64,000 nucleotides of DNA from Membranipora membranacea (Eukaryota; Bryozoa; Gymnolaemata; Cheilostomatida; Membraniporidae), in NCBI GenBank assembly GCA_914767715.1, contig OU612070.1, positions 11,613,501 through 11,677,500 on the forward strand, given 5' to 3'. A program made the position numbers and the translations under genes. Position 1 is the first letter of the stretch. Each line of letters opens with the position of its first letter. Of this stretch, positions 36,712 to 48,136 are shown one piece after another. The notes beneath the pieces are model-generated. The model had not been told where the DNA came from and made no database searches. It saw only the letters and a list, made by a program, of their open reading frames with translations.

Positions 36712-36724
36712 GCCTAAAAAATTA
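36712..36724. repeat. Probable target-site duplication, left copy, of the 11.4-kb insertion
   Basis: GCCTAAAAAATTA here and GCCTCAAAAATTA at 48134-48146 differ at one base and flank the insertion in the same orientation. Read on the minus strand, the gag frame runs through either copy into the opposite flank. Confidence 0.75.
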
Positions 36725-37335
36725 CAGTTAGGTGCAGTATCAGAGATTTTTCAGCTTTTCTACGTTCTACAATCGTGTTTGTAGATCGTAGATTTGTGGA
36801 TGTAGAAATTAGAGAAATATTTGTAGAATAACACATATGAACTGTTTCAATGAAGGGTCGTCCCCTCACAATATCGGGTAGATAACTTTTTAATAACACT
36901 AATCAAGTTGTAGAAACAATTGGGAAGACAACTCAGTTTTATTTATAGTTATCTACCCTTGGAAATTTGACATCGATATTGGCAATAGGCAGTTAATGTC
37001 TGTGTGTTTAAAAGCTCCGCCCTTATTTCAGTCCAATACTGTGGAATTGTTAGAAACGTAGAAAATCCATTATAGCATATATGAATTGTTAGCAGCAATC
37101 TAAGATTTTGTAGAAAATGATTACCACCTTCACTTCATTGAGTGATTGAAAATGTGACTGAATTATTCTTCTCTCTACATTATTTATCAAGAGGTAAGTG
37201 TTGACTATATGTGATAATTTGGAAATAGTGGAGTGTTGAACTGAGCAATGAACTGAATGAATGAAACTAATAAATATAATATAATGAGGGGAAAATTGGT
37301 TGGACAGGTGGTTATGTTGGGGTAGTGAGACTCAT

Positions 37336-37375
37336 AGCAATGAACTCCCTCTCCCTCAAGAGGGAGTTCATTGCT
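37336..37375. repeat. Short perfect hairpin (17-bp arms)
   Basis: AGCAATGAACTCCCTCT (37336-37352) and AGAGGGAGTTCATTGCT (37359-37375) pair perfectly around a 6-base loop. Confidence 0.85.
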
Positions 37376-37884
37376 CAGAGAGGGAGGGAGAATGTTAGAA
37401 AGAATAAGAAGAATGTCAATGTGATTGAATTGATTGATGGTGGAAGGGAAAGTATGAGTGAGGTTCAAGGGTAAGCCCTTGGCAATGGGCTTGGTTGTTT
37501 GATCATCATGATCAAGGCTAAGCTGTGTGTAGGCCTACTACTACTACTCTACTGGCTAGCTAGTAGTCTAGTCTACCACTCTTCTCTAGCCACCGCATCT
37601 GGCAATGAAATCTCTATTTGATAGGACAAGTTTTATTCTAACTAGCTAGGATCAAACTGGACCTAACATGCAATCATTAATTAGTCTAGGCCTAATGATG
37701 CATCCACTGACTGATTAGCCTAACCCCTAATCCATTATTTATTGCTCATGGGGCAGTACTAATTTCCTACTAAATCTACTAAATGAATTGATTCTTAGCC
37801 TGGCTTGGAAAGCTTTGTTGAGAGGGATGGGTGAACAATCAAGGCTTGGTTAAGTGGGTAACCCGAGTTGTTCACCATGCAGTG

Positions 37885-38432
37885 AGTGTGTACAGTAGCG
37901 TGTATACAGTAGTGTGTATTCAGTAGCGTGTGTATAGTACCGTGTGCGTAGTAGCATGTGCTTAGTAGCGTGTGCTTAGTAGTGTGTGTAGCAGGTGAGT
38001 CTCTGTAGCAGGTGAGTCTCTGTAGCAGGTGAGTGTGTGTAGCAGGTGAGTGTGTGTAGCAGGTGAGTCTGTGTAGCAGGTGAGTCTGTGTAGCAGGAGA
38101 GTCTGTGTAGCAGGCGAGTGTGTGTAGCGGGTGAGTCTATGTAGCAGGTGAGTCTGTGTAGCAGGTGAGTGTGTGGAGCAGGTGAGTGTGTGTAGCAGGT
38201 GAGTGTGTGTAGAAGGTGAGTCTGTGTAGAAGGTGAGTCTGTGTATCAGGAGAGTGTGTGTAGCAGGTGAGTCTGTGTAGCAGGGGAGTGTGTGGAGCAG
38301 GTGAGTGTGTGTAGCAGGTGAGTGTGTGTAGCAGGTGAGTGTGTGTAGCATGCAGGAGAGTGTGTGTAGCATGCAGGAGAGTCTGTGTAGCATGCAGGAG
38401 AGTCTGTGTAGCAGGTGAGTGTGTGGTAGGTA
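37885..38432. repeat. 17-bp minisatellite (GTGTGTAGCAGGTGAGT)
   Basis: About 25-30 units run through the interval. The core from 37983 to 38340 keeps a 17-base period, with CTCTGTAGCAGGTGAGT variants. Units with an inserted ATGCAG block follow to 38425. A related AGTAGCGTGTG repeat precedes it from 37885. It is inside the 11.4-kb insertion. Confidence 0.9.
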
Positions 38433-38612
38433 ACTATTAAAAGGTGAGTGTTAATGAGGCGAGTGTTAACTACTATTTATTTCAATTTGGAATTACTGGA
38501 GTGTGTTATACAAAACTGAGAATCAGAGTGGAACGTAGCTGAGGCGAAAATTTGGTAGACCTAAGAGTAAGAAGTGATTGAATAGAGAGAGAGAGTTGTG
38601 TGGATAAAAATC

Positions 38613-38813
38613 ATAGGAGAACTGCATTTCCTGACAAAGCCCTCTGTCAGGCAATGCAGTATTCCTATGATAAGAATTGATTGATGGATGGACTTGGAGC
38701 ACAGGCCTTCTGTAGTTGGTGCAAGTCCACTGGTCTAGTGCCTCAGTGGACAAGACCTTGATCACTATGGCAATTGACCACTGGACTGGCACCAACTACA
38801 GAAGGCCTGTGAC
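38613..38813. repeat. Two adjacent foldbacks
   Basis: The first has arms 38613-38636 and 38645-38668 (ATAGGAGAACTGCATTTCCT and its near mirror). The second has arms 38701-38735 and 38779-38813 (ACAGGCCTTCTGTAGTTGGT and its mirror). A degraded relative of the second, GGGCCTCCTGATGTTGATGC, occurs at 39097-39116. These are likely small mobile foldback elements. Confidence 0.75.
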
Positions 38814-39642
38814 TTGGCGGCATGGAATTAATGAATTGAAAGTATAAGGCTCAAGGATCTCGGGATTTATTCATAACAGTTATTGATTTAACTTTTTGGA
38901 TAGTAACTGCTACTACTGAGTGATTGGTTAGACATCATATATTCATATTGATTTGAGTGGATAAAAAGTATCTACATTTATTAATCCTGTTGTTTATTTT
39001 GCCTTGTTTTCCTTTACCCTCAGAAGCTGTAGGCCTACTAGTCATGAGTCTAAATGATTGATTTCTTGTCAGCTTGGATGAATGGCCCACTCTACGGGCC
39101 TCCTGATGTTGATGCAAGTCAAGTGGTCGAGTGCCCCAGTTGATGAGGCCTTTTCTCTCTCAAATCTCAATGTGAGTGGAAGTTCTAACCAACTAGCTAG
39201 GGCCTTATACGCATATATTAGCCTAATGCTGTAACCACTTACTGACTGATACGATACAGTTGAAACTTTGGTCTAACGAGAATTACATAGTTGCAAGTTT
39301 TGACATCAGGTAGTGGTCGCCGATTAGTAGTTCTTATCCTGCGCGTAGGTTAAAACTTAGAATAAGAGGATTATGACACATAGGGAATCTTATGACATTG
39401 TTAATTTGTATGTCACATCATCTCGAACTCTGATATGGACGCCTTAAATAGTCAATTGCTCCCTACTTCAAGTGCCCATCATGCGATACTGTTGAAACTC
39501 AGTGTATAGGGGTAATCAGAATATATAAAAAAAACTTGTGAAATCATATATTTTGATGTCACATGACCTTGAGATGAAATATGGCTGCTGTAAACAGGAA
39601 GTGGCTGATCAACAGTTCCTATCATGCGATTGATGACGATGG

Positions 39643-39690
39643 ATGAATAAACTGCATCATCATAATATTATGATGATGCAGTTTATTCAT
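39643..39690. repeat. Perfect 48-bp palindrome
   Basis: ATGAATAAACTGCATCATCA is followed immediately by its exact reverse complement across the centre AATATT, with no loop. Confidence 0.92.
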
Positions 39691-40046
39691 CTTCTGTGAA
39701 GCTTGGTACAAAAGGTCTCCTGAATCATGCCATCTCTTTTTGGGACACAGATACTTTTGTAATCACGTTCTAGGCTCATGTCCTCCTGAAAAAGATTGCT
39801 AAAAACATGCAATGACATTTTATCTAGGCATTGTCCTGCATATCTAGAAGCAGAACGCGTCACGTCATTTCAACTAAGTGAGCTTTCAATTTCAATTGGA
39901 TGATCGTTTTAACAATGTCTATTTATTATTTTTGTAGCAGTGAAAGATTTGCTCTCGCTCCTACCTCATTACCTGACAGTAGCTGTAATATACTATCATA
40001 TCTCTACAAGTGAGCATATTATTAATATACATATTTTTAAAGCAGC

Positions 40047-40412
40047 CATAGACTTAATAATAAACCTTTACAGGGCACCATATCCAGCTTAAGTGAGGCA
40101 CTGGATGGGAGACATTACGACAACTAATTGATTAGTGGCAAGTATGATATCCAGGTTTAACATTCTGCATCATCTTGTTATCAATTTGATGTTGTAAACT
40201 CTTCACAACAAGCAGTTAAACTTTTTACAATTTTCATAATCCGATCAAAATTGATCGAGTTCTCAGTTGAAAACCCTTGTATGTAGACCGCAAGACAATG
40301 ATAACACCAATACTACTACAATGTTCAGTGTCTTATCAACCACATATATATGCCTCGTTGCCTCAATCCTAAGCCTCCATATTACTGTTCTGTTTAGGAT
40401 TATTAATCTTGA
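40047..40412. mobile_element. MITE, degraded relative of 57723-57994
   Basis: The left end CATAGACTTAATAATAAACC is identical to the left end of the copy at 57723. Internal matches include TTATCA.. and CTTGATGTT-like words and the CCTCAAT.CTAA block. The right end (TTTAGGATTATTAATCTTGA) is diverged. Confidence 0.65.
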
Positions 40413-40983
40413 TCGGCGATTGTAGCTGTTACAACATATTGGAGCACCAGTCACAAGTAGTAGATAGAATCATCGTAATCACTAGATGTCCTTCGTATCC
40501 GAAGACGACTGCCGTTGAACCAATTCTCTCCATGTATTTCATTTTATGCTGAGAGTCTGCCAACGTCCAATGGGATCATCTTGTTTTTTAGATTTCTTTT
40601 AACAATATCTTGAAAACTCATTCCTAGTCGATCAATACCCCGCTTTCCTTCTCGAAGTTGATAGTATACTGTTGGCTTAGGAATTCTGTTATTGTCCATT
40701 ATTCACATGAAAAACCCATCTCAGGTTTCTCTGGATGAGGAGCTCACACATACTAGGTGAAATTGCCTGTTAGAGGATGTGTTTGATTGAAACAAAATCC
40801 CACCACTTGATGATAAGAATTTGTCTTAGATGTCTCATCCTGTAGGTGTTGAATTTATGTGCTGCTACTTTTTATACTGGCCAAGCTTCTGCTTCATATA
40901 GCAAGGGGCACAATACAATGATGCGGTAAATAGAGCATTTGGTTTTAAAGGTGATATCCTTGTTGCTCCACACTTTAGAGGCA

Positions 40984-41476
40984 GTTTTCTGAGCTCTAAT
41001 TCGAGCCTCTTTTTGGAGTTGTCCTCTCTCCAGTTTGATACTTTTAACCCACATCGCATAGTAGAAAGGAGCTGAAAAGAGGGTTATCTTGAAAACCGAT
41101 TATAATAGGACAAAAATGTGTCTAGATGCAGCATCCGAGGACCCTCAGAGACAGGGTCTCCAAACATTTGGGGCTTGAATGCTGAAAAATCGCCATATAA
41201 GTGAAAATTTTCATGAAAAATTCCATGATATTTGTCTGCAAAACAGGCGAAGATTGATATAAATGACAATCCATGTACCAAAATTTTTAAACAAACTTTT
41301 TCCCTATGAATTTTAAATCATGTGGATTCTGTATTAAAAAACCATGTTATCCTATTATAAGCAGTTTCAAGATAACCCTCTATTCAGCTCCTTTTTCTTA
41401 TGTGGCGTGTGTTATAAGTACGAAACTGGAGAGAGGACAACTCCGAATAGAGCCTCAAATTAGAACTCAAAAAACT
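40984..41476. mobile_element. Palindromic MITE, copy 1
   Basis: Left arm from 40984 (CAGTTTTCTGAGCTCTAATT through TTATCTTGAAAACCGATTAT) and right arm to 41476 form inverted repeats of about 130 bases around a 240-base centre. Copy 2 at 41606-42121 shares both arms and, in reverse orientation, the centre (CATTCAAGCC, CCTGTTTTGC words). Confidence 0.8.
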
Positions 41477-41605
41477 ATAAAGGCCGGTTTAACAAGGATT
41501 TAAAACCAAATGTTCTATTTACCATGCCATAGTATTGTCCTCCTTGCTATATGGAGGAGAACCTTGGCCAGTATACAAAGAAGCAGCTCATAAATTCAAT
41601 CCTAT

Positions 41606-42121
41606 AGACAGTTTTCTGAACTCTGATTTAGGCCTCAATTTTGAGTTGTCCTCTCTCCAGTTTGGTACCTTTAACCAACGCCGCATAGGAAAAACGTGCT
41701 GAAAAGAGGGTTATCTTGAAAACCGCTTATAATAGGATAGAAATTATTATTGATTCAGAATTTGCAACATTTGAAACTCATACGGACATAGTTTGGGAAA
41801 TAATTATAGTATAGTATTTGGATAGTCAATTATGGCATTTTCCGCCTGTTTTGCGGACAATTTGGCAAAATCTTTCATGAGTTTCGTGACTAAAATAAAG
41901 ATTTATCAACATTCAAGCCTCCAATGAATTGGAAACCCTGCCTCACAGGGTTTTCAATGGTGCAGACTCTGAATCAAAAATCATTTTTATCCTAACATTA
42001 GCGGTTTTCAATATAACCCTCTTTTAGCAGGTTTTTCCTATGCGGCATGAGTTAAAAGTACCAAACTGGAGAGAGGACAACTCCAAATTGAGGCATAAAT
42101 AAGAGCTCAGAAAACTGTCTA
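41606..42121. mobile_element. Palindromic MITE, copy 2, TA-flanked
   Basis: The ends read TA-GACAGTTTTCTGAACTC and GAGCTCAGAAAACTGTC-TA, i.e. inverted ends flanked by TA as for Tc1/mariner-type MITEs. The arms extend through CTCTCTCCAGTTTGGTAC and AACCCTCTTTT.AGC to the TATAATAGGATA region. It is about 515 bases long. Confidence 0.82.
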
Positions 42122-42560
42122 TTCTTTAACCTGCCGTTGGAGATTGAGGCATTAGATATTCTTGGGTTGTTCTCTTCGTCAATTCTGTTGTTGAACATTA
42201 TTGTTGATGGGAGATACTTAAACTTTTGAACACTGAAAAGCTCTTAATTGTGTATTCAAACAGGTTGACGACTATCATATGAGCCAGGAAGCGGCTGGTA
42301 GAGAATCTATGGTTGCTTAATGTTGATTTACCGCCTGACTGCTGGCTGGATAGGGCAAACATGTTGGTTATTTCCTAGGTATCCTCAAAGTTGTATACAA
42401 CAAAAGCATTGTCATCCACAAACATGAGTTTCCCAACAAGGGCTTGTCGAATTCTTGTTGCAGATTTATATTGGCTGACATTGAAAAGATCTGTTCCAGG
42501 CCTGCTCTGTAGGCTACCGACACACCCCTTCACTTAGTAATTCTGCAGGCTCTTTGATCT

Positions 42561-43230
42561 CTTCAATCTCAGGGCATTTCTCCATCCCATTTTGTACAGA
42601 AGACGGCCTCAGACCTGCAAAAGCTTAGTGGTTGACCACAGGGGCCTCATTCAAGAGCCTGCTGAAGTGCTCTATCTGATGTAATAATTTAGATGAAGAT
42701 TGGCCATAAAAATATAATATTTATAATTTTTATGGATACTGTATGAATGGGCATATTTTCAGTTCAGAGGAATTTTAAAATGTTTTCAGGATATATACCG
42801 CAATAGCCGATAAAAAGCAAGTATGAAATAGGGGATGTGGACGAATTACTTGACAGACATTGGTTTTCTGTGATGAAAGGCTGGAGGAAAGTCTGTTTTA
42901 ATGAAATAGGAAAGAAATCAAACAAATAAAACAGCCTGGCCATGGCAGTGTACAAGACTCACCACAATAAAAAAACGACGAGGTGAGAAATGGATTTATT
43001 GGAATTATTGGAACTCACAACACTGTGAGGCAATTGAAAATTGATCATCGCTAATGACTTTATCAGCCTCAATTTGGAGCCTAGCTCAACACGCTCACTT
43101 ATGAACTTGTGGGTGGGGGCGAGCTCTTGTCTCGGTCGGTGCGCAAGGACTAGTATATTATCATGATACCATCTGACGGGCTCTCTATCAGAATACTAGT
43201 AAGGATTTGGTCAATTGAGTTTTCTCATGG
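42561..43230. other. Nothing recognised
   Basis: Sequence inside the 11.4-kb insertion between the LINE fragment and the possible exons. There is no ORF with a known signature. Confidence 0.5.
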
Positions 43231-43351
43231 TTCTCTCTAGAGTAATCCACCGAGTAAAGCGAGAGCAGGTAACAGTATTGTTTGCTTATTGTGACTTCTC
43301 TGATATAGCTAAGATGACCACGTTAACACAAATTTTGTTTTTCTCCTATAG

Positions 43352-44887
43352 AACAAGCATGTTCTGTCAGTACAAAAAAAAATTTTTGATGGAATGGAAG
43401 ACAATTGTGACAACATTTCAGCTCAAGGAAACATCAAGCCACTAGGGATGACTGAAAAATATGCTGTAAGTACATTAAGTGTTACATAACCGCTGCCTTG
43501 CTGATCACACAACACAGTTTAAGCGTCTCGCACGACACACACAGGATATTTTTTTATGCACAGCTCAGTGATAGCGCAATACGTGTTGTTCAACAGCTTC
43601 CAACATATTTATAACAGCCCAAACATTGCTGAAAATGAGTGTTCAAACTACTAAACAATCGGGAATGATAGGAAATCTGTAAGATCAATGCTCCATGGAA
43701 AGTAACCAATGAATACCTTGGCAGATATAGTTGGCGGTTCTACAGTTTGACTTGATTATCTGGCATCTGTAACTCACATAAACAATTATAAATACTATTA
43801 GTATTTATATGTTTATGGTAACTCCTAACAACTCATCATTATCCAGCTTCATTATCGGATGTGAAAAAGACAGCAACATCTCACCAATATATCTCATATA
43901 AACATAAAATATATTTTTGGGCAAATAAAAGATAGTTTGGGGCCAAGGGATACCTGTGTTATACAATATAATTGATACATTTTACAGGGTGCTATGTCAA
44001 AGCTATGTAAGGCTTCATAAGCCATTATTCATGCCTTGATCCCTGGGGGCATGGCAGGTGTTGTGATGGAACAGGTAAAACTGGAGACAGTGAGGATGAT
44101 GGGTATTATGATGAGGGAAAAGCATATCCTGATGAAGCAGAGGTAATGCTCCCCAGAATTATTTTATCTATCCAAAGTTAGTGTTTACCACCTTGGTTTA
44201 CACAGATGTAATAGTGTGTTGTCTATAATTGAGTTGGTAAATCCCCCCTCCCTCCTTTTCGGGTCAATATTTGTGACCCCTACATGTTGTCAATATTATC
44301 CCGTTTTTAAGTGTAATCACCCTATCATTTCTGGCCACATTTAAATCTGTAAAAATGGCTCAAATAGTTCTGCATTTCTTGAATTGTCTTCGTAATCCGC
44401 CATATAGTTTCTAAGTTTAAAAAGCAGTCATTTCACTGATAAAACATTGTTACTGCAACTGGGCTGCTTGATCTGCCGCATGTTCTACACAATGTTCAAT
44501 GGGATTGACCATCTATGGAGTACTTAGTTTCTCATGTAGTCCAGAAGACACCAAAACTTAATTTTCAACCCAAAATAATAAGAGGAGGTTATTCTCAATA
44601 ATAATATTAATTCTTAATGGGTACTCATTTTCTGTGTGAAGTGTGACCATCCAATAGTCTGGGCACCTGGGGTTTAGGAGAATTTACAATTTTGGTTTGG
44701 GCCACGACGACCGATGCAATGCAATGGTCATAATCCCCAGACACAGCCTAGATTATATATTTGAGATCATTTAGGTTGATATAGCCATATGCAGATATTT
44801 ATAAAAATTTTTTGTGTATTTGCAGCAGAATGGTGTAGTGGATGACCTTCTGGACAAACAACTCATGACACCAGGGTTATGTGACTG
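43352..44887 (+). other. Possible small exons of an unknown gene in the 11.4-kb insertion
   Basis: Exon-like pieces with matching splice signals: 43352-43465 (after TCTCCTATAG, before GTAAGTAC; 38 open codons, IFDGMEDNCDNISAQGNIKP), about 44072-44140 (acidic, DSEDDGYYDEGKAYPDEAE, before GTAATG) and 44826-44887 (after TTTGCAG, QNGVVDDLLDKQLMTPGLCD and stop). Phases can agree but no family is recognised and the pieces are short. If the insertion encodes a transposase, its remains could be here. Low confidence. Confidence 0.25.
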
Positions 44888-45223
44888 ACTGGTGGCAAAA
44901 GTGAAAGCATTCAAATTATTTGATGCAAGAAAGTTAATGCAGCAGAGGAATGACGATATAACTAGGGTATTTATGAAACAGTTGGCTAGGTTGGGGTTTG
45001 GGAGTGTTTTGCAGGATGGCAGGCAAGATCGTTGGCATTCAAGCCTAACATAACTGAACAGTGTCAGCTTGTCATCTCTGCCAAAAAAGACGGCGAGAAG
45101 TTACATGTAATTGTATTTCTTAGCTATTGTAAATACTCACTGAATTGAACTATTCATATACAGAGTTCAATGTTACTACTATAATAGTTAAAGTTGGGTG
45201 ACTTATACCTACATGATATCATG

Positions 45224-45887
45224 TTAAGGTTATGATACCGACGTTGTTCGATTTTGACATTTCATATTATTGTTGGAAAGCTAATCCAACACTGATTCTG
45301 AAAATATCAGTTTCAGCATGGCATCATGTCATGGCGTTGTGCTATTATGAGTCGTCTTTGAGGAGGATTTTTTTGGACACTACGGTGCAGGTACTATGGT
45401 TCCAATCAGACTCAACTGCATAATGTTTACAAGAAGCCTCTGAAGGATTCATGAGGAGAAATTTCTGGATCCTGTGGCACTGAGCACCAGAGGCAAAACC
45501 ATCTTTTACGCATCAAATATTAGCTTATTCAGGTCGCTTTGGTTTAATGGATGAGGCTCCAATGTGATGCAAGCCACACGACAAAAATACATGTTGTTTA
45601 CTGTGGAAAGACCCTATGCTACATGTCATGAATAATAAATAACAAGGGTGCTTCTTAGGTGTCTTTTAAAAATTATTCAGTTGAAAGTCCGATATGAACC
45701 ATTGTGTCTGCACCACATCGTTCTAAAAATTCCTCCTCAAAGACCCTTATCCTGTCTTATATCAAAATAGCACAACGCCATGACATGACGTCATGCTGAA
45801 ATCAAATTATTTGCAATCAGTGTTTGATTAGCTTTCCAATGATATATAAAATGTCAAAATCGGTCAAAGTTGGTATCATAACCTTAA
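45224..45887. mobile_element. Foldback element with long inverted arms
   Basis: The left arm 45224-45390 (TTAAGGTTATGATACC..., CATGTCATGGCGTTGTGCTA) and right arm 45708-45887 (TAGCACAACGCCATGACATG ..., GGTATCATAACCTTAA) pair over about 165 bases with scattered differences. A 317-base centre separates them. It has no coding capacity, so it is a non-autonomous DNA element. Confidence 0.85.
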
Positions 45888-46229
45888 ACCATACGTTAAA
45901 CCTATATTTATACTCTTTTCTCATGCTCATACTCTTATTTTATGCTATGTGTTTGTCATCATAGCCTAGATTATTCATAAATTATGTGTTTGAAAATTAA
46001 TAATAATACTTAATATAGCTGTCAGCAAGTTCTAGGCATTCTACTTTCAGGTAACACTCTATCTACACTGAGCTTTTACAATGGAAACACAATCATACAT
46101 TCTTGGAAGAAAATTTAGAAAACTCTGCATTGATCTCTAACATGCAAGAATTCCAGAAACTTGACCCAAAATTGACCTGTCACCATTGCCAAGTTATGAT
46201 TGAGAGTTGGAGGATTAAAAGACAAGGTC

Positions 46230-47955
46230 TCATATTATGCTGTCTATGTCTCTTTGTTCTCTATGTTTATTGCTTACTCTAACGTTTCTACGCTTTTCTA
46301 CAAAATTTATATTACTTTGCATTGAAATTCTACGATTCTACGTTTCTACGATCCTGACCCAAGTCGGGGCTGTCAACGTTTTCATTCTACGTTCTACGAT
46401 TGAGAGTTTATTGCTTTCTCTAACATTTCTACTTTTTTTAATGCAAAGTTTATAAAACTTTGCATTGAAATTCTACGTTTCAACGTTTCTACGATCCTGA
46501 CCCAAGTCGGGGCTGTCAACGTTTTCATTTTACGTTCTACGATTGAGAGTTTATTGCTTTCTCTAACATATCTACGTTTTTTCTACAAAGTTTATATAAC
46601 TTTGCATTGATATTCTACGTTTCAACGTTTCAACGTTTCTACGATCCTGACCCAAGTCGGGGCTGTCAACGTTTTCATTCTACGTTCTACGATTGAGAGT
46701 TTATTGCTTTCTCTAACATTTCTACGTTTTTTCTACAAAGTTTATATAACTTTGCATTGATATTCTACGTTTCAACGTTTCTACGATCCTGACCCAAGTC
46801 GGGGCTGTCAACGTTTTCATTCTACGTTCTACGATTGAGAGTTTATTGCGTTCTCTAACATTTCTACGTTTTTTCTACAAAGTTTATATAGCTTTGCATT
46901 GATATTCTACGTTTCAACGTTTCTACGATCCTGACCCAAGTCGGGGCTGTCAACGTTTTCATTCTACGTTCTACGATTGAGAGTTTATTGCTTTCTCTAA
47001 CATTTCTACGTTTTTTCTACAAAGTTTATATAACTTTGCATTGATATTCTACGTTTCAACGTTTCTACGATCCTGACCCAAGTCGGGGCTGTCAACGTTT
47101 TCATTCTACGTTCTACGATTGAGAGTTTATTGCTTTCTCTAACATATCTACGTTTTTTCTACAAAGTTTATATAACTTTGCATTGAAATTCTACGTTTCA
47201 ATGTTTCTACGATCCTGACCCAAGTCGGGGCTGTCAACGTTTTCATTCTACGTTCTACGATTGAGAGTTTATTGCTTTCTCTAACATATCTACGTTTTTT
47301 CTACAAAGTTTATATAACTTTGCATTGAAATTCTACGTTTCAACGTTTCTACGATCCTGACCCAAGTCGGGGCTGTCAACGTTTTCATACTACGTTCTAC
47401 GATTGAGAGATTATTGCTTTCTGTAACATTTCTACGTTTTTTCTACAAAGTTTGTATAACTTTGCATTGATATTCTACGTTTCAACGTTTCTACGATCCT
47501 GACCCAAGTCGGGGCTGTCAACGTTTTCATTCTACGTTCTACGATTGAGAGTTTATTGCTTTCTCTAACATTTCTACGTTTTTTCTACAAAGTTTATAAA
47601 ACTTTGCATTGATATTCTATGTTTCAACGTTTCTACAATCCTGACCCAAGTCGGGGCTGTCAACGTTTTCATTCTACGTTCTACGATTGAGAGTTTATTG
47701 CGTTCTCTGACATTTCTACGTTTTTTCTACAAAGTTTATATAACTTTGCATTGATATTCTACGTTTCAACGTTTCTACGATCCTGACCCAAGTCGGGGCT
47801 GTCAACGTTTTCATTTTACGTTCTACGATTGAGAGTTTATTGCTTTCTCTAACATATCTACGTTTTTTCTACAAAGTTTATATAACTTTGCATTGATATT
47901 CTACGTTTCAACGTTTCTACGATCCTGATCCAAGTCGGGGCTGTCAACGTTTCAT
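46230..47955. repeat. 142-bp tandem array, about 12 units, near the right end of the insertion
   Basis: The core GACCCAAGTCGGGGCTGTCA starts at 46356, 46499, 46649, 46791, 46933, 47075, 47217, 47359, 47501, 47643 and 47785, with a one-base variant at 47927. Nine of the eleven intervals are exactly 142 bases; the others are 143 and 150, the latter carrying an extra CAACGTTT. Units are very similar and rich in TTCTACG/TTCAACG words. The array ends about 180 bases inside the right end of the insertion, so it is subterminal. Confidence 0.97.
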
Positions 47956-48136
47956 TACACGTTCTTCAATTCAGAGTTTTCTGCTCAATGTAATAATGCT
48001 CTGCTAACATTTCTACGATACAATTTGCTACATACTTCTACAAAAATCATATATGTTATAATGAACGGAGAAATTTTCAAGTTAGATAGGAAATTAACAT
48101 GGGGAGTTTCTCAAAATCTCTGATGCTGCACCTGCC

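Larger units (their letters stand above)
40480..42560 (-). mobile_element. LINE ORF2 fragment split by two palindromic MITEs
   Basis: Minus-strand RT sequence enters at 42560-42121 (VDDNAFVVYNFEDT, a YADD-like box; FKYLPSTIMFNNRIDEEN; ISNGRLKNRQ). It resumes at 40983-40480 (KVWSNKDITFKTK, HLRQILIIKWWDFVS and the C-terminal GKRGIDRLGMSFQDIVKRNL). Between them are two MITEs and a 130-base piece (41477-41607) of the same LINE in opposite orientation. The LINE is inactive. Confidence 0.7.
36725..48133. mobile_element. 11.4-kb insertion in DIRS gag with inverted ends and subterminal repeats; no transposase recognised
   Basis: The left end (from 36730) reads AGGTGCAGTATCAGAG and the right end, reversed from 48133, reads AGGTGCAGCATCAGAG, so the ends are short inverted repeats with one mismatch in the first 21 bases. 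Five extra bases lie at the left edge. The flanks carry a 13-bp near-identical duplication. TTCTACG/TGTAGAA-rich sequence lies just inside both ends (36755-37110 and 46230-48060, partly inverted to each other), as subterminal repeats do. The interior holds nested LINE, MITE and foldback sequences and a minisatellite. No known transposase was identified, so it may be a non-autonomous giant or an undescribed type. Confidence 0.75.

Noticed and set aside
37962-38393. Open 143-codon minus-strand frame rich in His, Thr and Leu
   Set aside because: It is the translation of the 17-bp minisatellite; a repeat length not divisible by three stays open by chance.
46230-47955. Regular direct repeats that could suggest a CRISPR array
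   Set aside because: The 142-bp units are adjacent with no unique spacers, the setting is eukaryotic, and there are no cas genes.
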